Of a DNA stretch of 64,000 nucleotides, positions 55,742-64,000 are shown piece by piece. The notes below the pieces were generated by a model. The model was not told where the DNA came from. It made no database searches and saw nothing but the letters and a program-made list of their open reading frames with translations. The DNA is taken from the NCBI GenBank assembly GCA_020631735.1, contig CM036197.1, forward strand, positions 44,501,880 to 44,565,879. Direction: 5' to 3'. Each line of letters begins with the position of its first letter. Position 1 is the stretch's first letter. Position numbers and translations under genes: made by a program. Origin of the DNA: Saccharum officinarum. Its lineage: Eukaryota; Streptophyta; Magnoliopsida; Poales; Poaceae.

Positions 55742-55989
55742 GAGAATTGGTTTGGTTGTGATAGACCCAGAGGGTGCATTTGTTGTGCGGTCTTGATCAA
55801 GTAGTTAGTATGGAGCCTGAAAAAGTGACAAGTTACGCGTGCGATCATGGGCCTCAAACCAGTGACCTCAATCCTCACGCTTTCCTCACTTAACCAATAC
55901 GCCCCAAAGTCACTTATGACCAAAGGTCGGAAAATTTCTCCTCGTCTTCACTTCACCGGATTTTGAAATTAATATTTGAGACCGTACCC

Positions 55990-56520
55990 TAAATAAATTT
56001 AAATGAAAAAGATCTAAATGGGAACATTGTAGATATTGTTGAGATCTACAACTTTGGTTTTGGTCATCTCTCCAAGGCAGTTTGAAAATTTTGAATTTCA
56101 AATGTGAGAAATTCAAACATAATTTTCCTTGCATAGATGATTTCAAGTGTTTGTCAACAACAAAGTTGTATATAGCTACAAGATCTACAACATTGATTTT
56201 GTCGTTTCTCCATTCGAGGTCATTTGAAAATTTTGAATTTCAATATATGAGGACTTCAAACGAAATTTTGGGACCATAGATTATTTTAAATAAAAAAGTT
56301 CTCAAAGTGCCATGTTTTTTTATCTTTTCGAGATCTATAACTTTAGTTTTGTCCATTTCTCCATCCGAGGTTGTTTGAAAAACTCAAAAGAATTGAATTT
56401 TAAAATGTGAAAACTTCAAACATAATTTATAGAAATTAATTTTTTTAGATAAAAAAGCTGTCAACTACAAAGTTGTTGATCTCTTCTAGTTATGCAGCTT
56501 AGATATAAAGTTTTCTTGAC
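55990..56520. repeat. Tandem AGATCTACAACTTT repeat, CACTA-related
   Basis: Three to four diverged units of about 130-160 bases containing GAGATCTACAACTTT, GTCCATTTCTCCATCCGAGG, TTTGAAAATTTTGAATTTCAA and AAAGTTGTCAAC. The same units occur inside the CACTA element at 57590-57960, so this is probably a remnant of a related element without its ends. Confidence 0.6.
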
Positions 56521-57164
56521 TTTGTTGGAAAAAGTTATAAATTTTACTGTACTGCACCTAGTGGCTCTAGATCTAGCCGTCTCCCATACATTTTCAGCCT
56601 CCTCTAAAAATTGATTTCCAGAGACGGGCCCACTTGGAAAACATTTTTAGAGGCAAATTTTGATTGAGCCATCCCTGCGTACTAAAAAATGCTTCCATTG
56701 CTAAAAATCATTTATGTAGTGGGACGTGTTACTTATAAATTCATGACGTTTATAATCTAATGAGTCATAATACCCTCATATATAGGTTGTGAGCATATAT
56801 AGTATACATCACCACGATACTAGTAGGATGGCCAATGATCGAGTTGCAAAACTAGCCATTAGAACAACTCCCAAGTGTCGAGCTAAAATGTTTTTGTAAA
56901 GCTAAACATAGTAATCATTGGGCAAAAAATGACTCCAACGGACTCTGTGTAATTATGCATAGATCTGTCGTCTAAGCAGGAAAGATATATGGCGTCCACT
57001 CATACCACTCGTAGGGCAACGAATCGCCACCGCAAGCCCTCCACCGCTCATCAGCCGCCATTAGCATAGGCTCAAAAACATCTCTCATTTTCTCAAGCCA
57101 CCAATACTTTGGGTTGAAACTTACAGCCACCTTGTGAAGCTTTGTGGCGCTTATTAGCATCAAT

Positions 57165-58507
57165 CACTACCGGATTCGCACGCAAGTTTGCCAAGTGTAA
57201 CACTCGGCAAATTCCACTCGGTAAAAAAAGTGTTGGTAAAGCGGTCTTTGCCGAGTGTTTTTTGTCAGGCACTCGGCAAATAGTTTGTCAAGTGCCCGAC
57301 ACTCGGCAAAGTTTGAAACACAATTTTTTTCCCAGGGCAGGCCCCCACCAGTCAGCGCCCACCCGTCTCCGTCGAAGTCGTACGTCGTGGCATTTTTCGT
57401 ACAAAATTCGCGCGCTACGCGGCCGATGGGCTTTTAACCCACGACCTCTCCCTCGCGCGTAACCCCCTCTACCGCTGCACCACACTGTCACTTGTGTTTG
57501 ATTCCGTTTTGGTTCCCCACATATTATATAAAACAGAGTGTAAATTGCTTGTTTGAGGCCCTAAACGAACTCAAATCAAAACGTTATCAACAACAAAGTT
57601 TTATAACTTTTTCAGATCTACAACTTTTATTTAAGAAGTTTCTCCATCCGAAGTCGTTTATAAAATTTGAATTTCAAATTTAAGAAATTAAAATGTAGTT
57701 TTGCATGACAAGATGATTTCAAATTAAAAAGTTGTCAACTATAAAATTTCATAACTTTTCGAGATCTACAATTTTTATTTTGGATGTTTTTTCATCCGAG
57801 ATCATTTGAAAAATTCAAATTTTAAAATTTTGAAATTCAAACGTAGTTTTGCATGACAAGATGAACTCAAATGAAAAAGTTTCCAACTACAAAATTATAT
57901 AACTTCTCAAGATCTAAAAAGTTTATTTTAGTTGTTTGGTCATTTATTCATCCGACATGGTGATTCTAACATTGTTCACAAATCATATATATCTCTCTTG
58001 TAGTTTCATAAAACTTATGAGAGAGATGTAGATTTTGTAAACAACGTTACTATCGCTTTGTCGAATGAAGAAATAACCAAAATAAAATTTGTAATGAAAA
58101 ACTTTTTCATTTGAATTAATTTACTGCTTCGAAATGTGCTTTGAAATTTGTCTTTGCTAAGTGCAAAAAAACACTCGGCAAAGATCTTCTTTGCCTAGTG
58201 TAAAAAAACACTCGACAAAGAGCTCCTTTGCCGAGTGATTTTTTTGCCGAGTATTTTTTATTTGGCACTCGACAAAGAGGAAAAGTTATGAAACTTTGTT
58301 GTTGATAACGTTTTGATTTGAATTCGTTTAGGGCCTCAAACAAGCAATTTACACTCGGTTTTATATAATATGTGGGGAACCAAAATGAAATCCAAACACA
58401 AGTGAGAGTGTGGTGCATAGAGGGGGTTACGTGCGAGGGAGAGGTCCGAAAAAAAAAACACTCGGCAAACCACTTGACACTCGGCATAGAGCCAATTTCT
58501 GGTAGTG
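57165..58507. mobile_element. CACTA element, 1.34 kb, in F-box exon
   Basis: Ends CACTACCGGATT and, inverted, CACTACCAGAAAT; 3-bp duplication AAT (57162-57164, 58508-58510). Subterminal TTTGCCGAGTGT words at both ends. The interior has inverted arms (about 57443-57615 and 58282-58450) and AGATCTACAACTTT repeats. No protein; mobilised in trans. Confidence 0.9.
57428..57490 (-). other. tRNA-like box A/box B sequence in CACTA
   Basis: Minus strand: GTGGTGCAGCGGTAGAGG (box A, 57482-57472) and GGGTTAAAAGCCC (box B-like, 57440-57428) about 30 bases apart. It resembles a degraded tRNA gene or SINE head, not a functional tRNA (no acceptor stem found). A more decayed copy lies in the opposite arm near 58410-58440. 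Confidence 0.4.
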
Positions 58508-59294
58508 AATTGAATGAAGCGGATTTCACAGCCAGTCCCGGTCAATCGTCTCAGCTCTATCTCTTGAAGTAGTTGTAACGAGGAGGTGTCAAGGGATGTC
58601 GTCCAATGGTCTGGATGTTCACATAAGAAATCTAATCTTGTATCATTCTCCTGCAGAAAGGAAGAAAGATATATATCCTTGATTTTAGTATAACGGAAAG
58701 AGGGAGCTAATAATTAGGTGAACTGAATCGATCAATGATGGAGTCAAAAACTAATAATAAGATAATTTGCTGCTCACCTGCTTAAAAATGGGGGTGTCTA
58801 ATACATGTAGGCTGAGGTATCTGAGGTTGCTGCATTGTGTGAGGAGAATGGCAACGCCAGCTCCAAACGAATGCCGCTCCCGTATAGAAACATGAAATGT
58901 CAAAGATGTCACGTGCGGAAGCTGTGGTACTCTATCTGTGATTATGTCAACTATCGGCTCTTCGATCTATCCAAACAACAAAGGGTTAAATAAACAGGCA
59001 TATATAAAATACGTATGTAACTGAAAAATAAAACATTTTAAACAGAAGTTAGTAGTTGACTAGTTGTAAATCATCATCACCTTAGTTCATTTGCATCTTA
59101 CTTTCTTATAATCGACATTAATTCAATTGGGTGAGTTTTGGATGAGTTTGGGTCAATCAATAGTCACCCATAGAAACTTACATCCCTATTATATGAGCAA
59201 TGTTACCACTGAGATAAATAATAAAAGAATGGCTCACATGAATAATGCTGACATATCATGGTAACTAATTATACATCATCCATCCATATATATT

Positions 59295-59413
59295 CACCCT
59301 GTTCGTTTGAACTTATCAGCTCGGCTTATCAGCTATGGTACAACGTTTTTGTCTCACAACAAAACAACACTGGCCGACTTATCAGCCGCAGAAACCATCT
59401 TGTGAACAGTGGC
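59295..59413. mobile_element. Foldback MITE (CACCCTGTTCG-type)
   Basis: Left CACCCTGTTCGT and right CACTGTTCACA (inverted), interior with CTTATCAGCTCGGCTTATCAGC and AGCCGCAGAAAC. Related to the element at 2677-2790. It lies in F-box intron 1. Confidence 0.6.
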
Positions 59414-59495
59414 TAGCGAGGATATAGTATAATCAATGATTTGCAAATCCAAGTTGGATCGCTTGAGTATTATTAGGGACAGATATATAGGAGTA

Positions 59496-60184
59496 TTTTT
59501 TTAGAAAGGACGGCAAAAGCTTTGCCGTAAATTTTATTAGACGATAAAAAAAGAAAAATAAAACCTGTACAAGGCTGATAACTTCCACCAGGCGACTTGC
59601 CTGCCCCTCTCCCCAAATAACACCTACATAGAAACAAAAAAACGACTCCCTGAAAATCAAAGAATTACAACATTGCAACTACTCGGCTGATGGAAGGGGC
59701 AGGAAACCACAACAAAGGAGAAGGAAAAAACATGAGCAGAGATACTAAACTCCTATTCTGATTGAGTCCCCTGATCTTGTGGCGCCATCGCTAAGCAATA
59801 TTGTGTGATATCGTCCTTACATAGGGAAGCCACTTGTATCGGTTGTAGGTTTTACTGTTGGAAAATCCTTTTATTTTGCTCTTTCCATATATTCCACCAG
59901 AAGTGGATTAGAATTCCATCCACTTCCTTTCTATGGTTCTTATCAATTTTACGCCGGCATCTCAACCAAAAGGAATAGATAGATCCTACTTCGCTCACTG
60001 TATCCAACACCGATAGATTGAACCATTGCTTAATAATGCCCTATACCTCCTTGGTGAATGGGCAATCTTTGCAAAGGTGGGCTGGTGTTTCCAGATCATT
60101 ATCACAAAGCTTGCATTTTGTGTCTTCAGTCCACCCCCATTTGAGTAGATTATTTGCAGTTATGATTTTCTTGTGCATCGAAGT
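59496..60184 (-). mobile_element. 5'-truncated LINE with 16-bp target duplication
   Basis: Flanked by the perfect 16-bp repeat CAGATATATAGGAGTA (59480-59495 and 60185-60200). The minus strand encodes the end of ORF2: MHKKIITANNLLKWGW, CKLCDNDLETPAHL, CKDCPFTKEV, the zinc-binding zf-RVT region, then IYSFWLRCRRKID and FWWNIWKEQNKRIF, with stops and a 3' tail ending in the A-run next to the left repeat. This is a textbook L1-type insertion within intron 1 of the F-box gene. Confidence 0.88.
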
Positions 60185-60207
60185 CAGATATATAGGAGTA
60201 CGACTTG

Positions 60208-61038
60208 TGTTGGGGGCAAGCCCTATCGTTGGGCACCCCATGTGGCCTCCTTTCGCTGCCCAAAGCTTTCACCTTAGCGAGAGCATGAGAAAGGGCAGTC
60301 GCCTTAGTTGCGGTTTTCACCCAGGTCGGAAGTAAAGCAACCCTGCAGGGAGAGCCAGCCATTTCGCTTGGTCGAAAGGTCAGAAAAACGGAAGTACAAG
60401 ATGTGTATTAGTCTCTGCGAATACGCGGGCAGCCCCGTCCCGTGGTGGGGGAGGGGGGTGCACGTTGTTTCCTGTGTTTCTTTTCGCTGTGGCGCAAAGG
60501 GTTGCGCCACCAACATTTTGTTTCGCCATAGCGAGAACAGTTACGCCACCAGCGTTTCATTTCGCCATGGCGAGAATGGTTGCGCAGCTGATGATTCATT
60601 TCGCCCTGGCGAGAACAGTCCCGCTAGGACCCTAGGCGGCCTTCTGTCGGATAGTCCCTATCTCGCATAAGCAGGGACCTACTAACATTGTGAGTTGTTA
60701 AGTCTTGCAGGTCGCGCTCAGGGCTGCGAGAGCGCCGGCGGCCATGTGGCGCCTCCTAATTCGGGCTCGAGCGTGTCAGGCTCGCCAGGCTGGCTCATGG
60801 AGGACGCTTGCCAGGGAGGCGCGAACTGCATTTGACGAGAAAGCCCCGGGCAGCGGAGGATATTCCGTGGATTTAGAGTTGGTATGAGGGCATTTGTGTC
60901 CTGGAGAAAGCCTACGGGCGTGTATAAATAGCCCTTGCTATGGGGTTGTAAAGAGAGGACAAGGGGAATGCAATGGGAGATTTCGGTCCGTTTATTTTCG
61001 CTTCTTTTGGTGTTCGATTTCCGCTTGTGCGACAATCA
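60208..61038 (+). repeat. LTR-like block with 39-bp tandem repeats
   Basis: Starts TGTTGGGGGCAAGCCC and ends near GCGACAATCA. It contains a promoter-like TGTATAAATAGCCC at 60921 and four 39-bp tandem units (60482-60638). This layout suggests a solo LTR, but no target duplication or matching terminal repeat was found, so the call is tentative. Confidence 0.35.
60482..60638. repeat. Four 39-bp tandem repeats with palindromic cores
   Basis: Units begin at 60482, 60521, 60560 and 60599. Each starts TTTCGCY(N)TGGCGAGAA-like, with TTCGCCATGGCGA in the third unit being a near-perfect palindrome; middle parts carry GTTGCGCCACCA. Confidence 0.75.
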
Positions 61039-62648
61039 GTGTTCAAAGGTCGAGGCCTAGAACAACAACTTGCTCAAAACCACACATAACTTGAAAATTA
61101 ATTTCAGTTGCATACTACCAGAAAAATGTGCAGTGATCTGTGGGAAAAAAAATAAACAGATGCCATACTAAAATGCTACAAATATATGGTTCACCTATAT
61201 TGTTCGAATTTCTATTTCAAGACAAATTAAATCAACCAGAGATTCATATGGCCGGCCTAATTTACATTGCTTCCTTCCTTGTAGTGTTTTAGACTTTTAG
61301 TTCGCGATCAATTTGTAGGCCACTGTCATGACATATGTTATCAAGCATCTATGCGTACCTGTGGAATTTCAAGATGAACAACAAGGCACCTTGCGAACCT
61401 GCAACGCTGAATGAGGTAAAAGCTTATAGCGTTCATGTCATCGTAATCAGATCGAGCAGCCATCATGTGACCACAGGTCAATCGTGAGGTTCGCCACACA
61501 CGGCAAGTCTCCATCGAAGTAGACCTTCAAACACGGCCGACTCGAGACCGTAAGTTCCTCCAGCCTTGGGGCCGACAACGTGAGCGCCTCAAGATCGTAG
61601 CGATAGGCGCCGTCCATGTGGAGAGCCCGGAGGCTCGGAGTCCTCAGCTCTAGAGACTGCAGGTGCCCAATGTCCTTCACCGATAGCTCTGAGAGCACAC
61701 CACACTCCAGCAGCAGCTGCTTCATACCTGGAGGCTCGAGGTCGAGGTCGATCAGGCGCAGCTTCTGCAGGCGCGGGCAGCATGCAGACGAGACAAGCCG
61801 CGCAAGGAGGTTGCCGTCCCTGTCTTCCACCCTCATCCTTTCAAGCGAGAGATCCGTCAGAGACGTGAATACTGCGGTGGCGGGCAGCTGGATGACTACT
61901 CCATGAACTGCCAAACGCATGGCCTCCAGCTTCGAGGAACTAGGAAGAAGGCTATCGAGGTTCACCAGAGTACCAGACGTTTCTTCATCTTTTCCTTGCA
62001 CTGCCAAACGTATCGGCAGCCAAATGTTAGCAGCAGAGGCAGTTCAAGGACGAAAGACTTGACGGCATGCCGCGCCGCGTACCGGCTCCACCTCCGTGCG
62101 TCTCTGATGAGCGACGTTGCTCGACTGAGTCCGCGTGTGGCGTCGTCGTCTTTGTTAACCGAAAACGAGATGCCCAGGTGCTCGATGGCGTGCTCCGCCG
62201 TTTCGGCGGCGCGGAGGGCGAGGGCGGCGTCGACGAACGCGGTGTACCATCGGACGTCGTCGTCGCCGCCCGGCCTGCCGAAGGTGGAGGCGAAGCGGAG
62301 TGCGGGGACGCGCGTCCAGAGGCCGTGCCAGCGCCGCGAGAGCGCGCCCGTGCGCCCCGCGTCGCGCGCGTCGGGCAGCAGCTGGATGACGCGCACGAGC
62401 ACGTCGTCGCCGAGGCCGCTGATCAGATCCTCGCCCACAGTGGGTGCAGCTGTCCTCGGCCGTTTCGACGACGTGCCACACGCAAGCGCGTCGGTGCCAG
62501 GACCGCTGGTCAGGGCGACGGCGGCGGGACGTGGCGCCCTTGGCCGTTTCGACCTACTTCGCCCGGCCGCCCACCTTGGCCGACGGATTCGATCGATTTC
62601 TATACAAAAATACCTTCTACGTACGCACGGGATAATAATAACAAACAA

Positions 62649-62867
62649 AGTATATACAAATAGTGAAGGAACACGGCCCGTATCAGATTTGGGCTCTCAA
62701 GAATTTGGATTGGGTTTTTGTAGTTTGTACACCAGGCCCCACCTAGTCTTGGCTGGCCTATCGGGAATTCGGGAGTCTTGTGTTTTTGGAGCGCATAGGC
62801 TAGGTCGTGATCATAAATCCGATCGCATCTGCTCCGGCGGCGGCGGAGCAGCCACGACACACACACG
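62649..62867. promoter_or_regulatory. Shared upstream region of divergent F-box pair
   Basis: About 220 bases separate the two outward-reading genes. TATATACAAATAG near 62650 could be a TATA-like element on the plus strand. No other motif stands out. Confidence 0.35.
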
Positions 62868-63873
62868 ATGGGCGACGACGTCCTCGTGCGCATCCTCGAG
62901 CTGCTGCCAGACGCGGGGGACGCGGTGCGCACGGGCGAGCTCTCGCGGCGCTGGCGCGGCCTCTGGACGCGCGTCAACTCCCTCACCTTCGCCTCCACCA
63001 GCAGCCCGAGATTCGAAGAGCCAGCGGCGCCAAGCGGTTCCTCGCCTTCGTCGGCAGCGCCCTCGCCCAGCACGCCATGGCCGACGATGCCGCCCTCGAG
63101 CACCTGTCCATCTCGTTCCTGATGGGTCCTGTTGGCCATCAAACAATACAGCTGGTGTCGCAGTCCTCCCAAGCTGCGCAGGAGTGGATCTTGTATGCTT
63201 TGCAGGGCATGGTGAGATCTTTCAGCCTTGAACTGAGATTGCTTATGAGCAAGGAGAAGCTAACCATGACCATGATCAATCTCAGCCAACTTCCTAGTTC
63301 AGCAAATCTTCAGAGCCTGCACTGGAAACTGGACGGTGTAGGTGTCCAGCTCCCCACCACTGCAGCGTTCACCTCACAGCTCACTCGTGGATCTCTCGCT
63401 TGAAGATTTCGAGTTCGTGGTTGGCAACCTTGTCCGATTCTTGTCACCAGCGTGCTGAGGAAGCTTAGGCTTCTTAAATGGGATACAAATCTACTCAAGG
63501 TTGAGGCCAGCACACTCTTGGAGCTGTCCTGCGAGGAGATAGAAAGCGCTTGGGGTTTAGAACTGAAAACTCCTAGCCTCCGGGTTCTCCATCTTGTGGA
63601 CCGCGACCGCCACGGCTACCTCGAGACAGTCAGTATTTCAGCCCCGAGGCTAGAGGAGCCCACCTTCTTATATGACCTATCTATGCATATGTTTATTGAC
63701 GGTGAAGAGTTGCCATGCGTGAGAAGCCTCAAGACTGAATTGCAATCACACATGACGCAGCATTGCCCGATGAAGGAGAGTATAGTGATTACGACATCAA
63801 TTTTAATTGTATTTGCCTACTCCGGCTCTGTATGTCAATCACATGCCTTGGAGTATCTCTTGGAGTACCAAAG
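62868..63873 (+). pseudogene. Divergent F-box/LRR paralogue, frameshifted
   Basis: Starts ATGGGCGACGACG (MGDDVLVRILELLPDAGDA, GELSRRWRGLWTRV), closely related to the minus-strand gene 220 bp away. Frames change near 63010 (then KRFLAFVGSALAQHAM, ALEHLSISF), at 63380-63400 (then VDLSLEDFEFVVGNLVRFL) and near 63450 (then LRKLRLLKWD, LETVSISAPRLEE, ELPCVRSLKTEL). The exon ends at a donor CAAAG|GTATGC (63873/63874), at the position homologous to exon 1's donor in the neighbour. Remaining exons lie past the window. At least three frameshifts make it a pseudogene unless the sequence is faulty. Confidence 0.7.
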
Positions 63874-64000
63874 GTATGCATCCAAAGGACATCCTATGAT
63901 GTGCCTTGCAAAACGTTGACTCTTTGAAAACCACACTTAAAGTTTCATATTTTTTTTCTCTTAGAAAATATAATGACCTTGTAGCTAGCTTTGTGACATT
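63874..64000 (+). other. Intron of plus-strand F-box pseudogene, right edge
   Basis: AT-rich sequence after the GTATGC donor with no acceptor inside the window; consistent with an intron running off the right end. Confidence 0.45.

Larger units (their letters stand above)
56972..62648 (-). pseudogene. F-box/LRR gene, interrupted by CACTA in last exon
   Basis: Exon 1 (about 62648-61359) has an F-box (LGDDVLVRVIQLLPDARDA, GALSRRWHGLWTRV) and leucine-rich strands (LTDLSLERMRV, LQKLRLIDLDLE, LEALTLSAPRLEEL). Frame breaks occur near 62005 and at TGA 61449-61447. Exon 2 is 58966-58778 (VPQLPHVTSLTFHVS, LLTQCSNLRYLSLHVL). Exon 3 starts at 58650 (HPDHWTTSLDTSSLQLLQEIELR), is split by a CACTA element (58507-57165), resumes at 57164 and ends at TAG 56974-56972 (VAVSFNPKYWW). 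F-box proteins are the substrate-binding subunits of SCF ubiquitin ligases. The roughly 2.4-kb intron 1 holds a LINE, an LTR-like block and a MITE. The true start codon is uncertain. Confidence 0.75.

Noticed and set aside
61903..63231. 442-codon open frame on the plus strand
   Set aside because: It runs antisense through the minus-strand F-box gene and through the start of the plus-strand one in a different frame. High GC keeps stops rare; no domain of its own.

Overview
This is plant nuclear DNA from a grass, most likely a panicoid. The signs are an Au-type SINE, Tekay/Del-type Ty3/gypsy chromoviruses, CACTA elements with TTTGCCGAGTGT subterminal arrays, GGCCTTGTTTAG-type MITEs and host exons with GT..AG introns. 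One 100-N assembly gap lies at 14879-14978. No CRISPR array, rRNA gene or prokaryotic feature was seen.

Layout. (1) 1-2.9 kb: intergenic with gene-fragment debris and a small foldback element. (2) 3.08-11.81 kb, minus strand: a 24-exon leucine-rich-repeat/malectin receptor-like kinase gene. It is complete except for one missing base in exon 7. One intron carries an Au SINE and another a LINE-tail insertion. (3) 11.8-14.9 kb: upstream region of that gene, low-complexity repeats and MITEs. (4) 15.0-42.2 kb: nested LTR retrotransposons. Element A (minus; accessory ORF, PBS, part of the 5' LTR) is split by element C (plus; nearly complete Tekay chromovirus with 4.5-kb LTRs). C's 3' LTR is cut short at 32857, where it abuts the truncated pol of element B (minus; Tekay-type, 2.7-kb LTR). 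B's LTR in turn lies in the antisense gene of a Tat-lineage fragment D. (5) 42.3-54.8 kb: LINE debris, including an ORF1-type LINE gene split by a solo A-family LTR (TSD GGAGC). That LTR holds a 4.5-kb CACTA element (TSD AAG), which carries a 1.2-kb perfect-symmetry palindrome and a captured 14-3-3 exon. (6) 55-64 kb: a Helitron end, CACTA-like tandem repeats and two F-box/LRR genes in head-to-head orientation, both damaged. The minus-strand copy has a 1.3-kb CACTA element in its last coding exon, and the ancestral reading frame can be read across the target-site duplication.

Most unusual signal. All three gypsy elements A, B and C carry an extra sense ORF between the primer-binding site and gag. 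In A its start matches the histone H3 N-terminal tail (M-A-R-T, then after a one-base slip KQTARKSTG), and B has a weaker H3-like start. Every aORF and gag start codon in these elements directly follows a YAG that looks like a splice acceptor. All three LTR families carry a GGTGAGC donor-like site. Together this suggests retrotransposons that express a histone-tail-mimic protein from a spliced subgenomic RNA.
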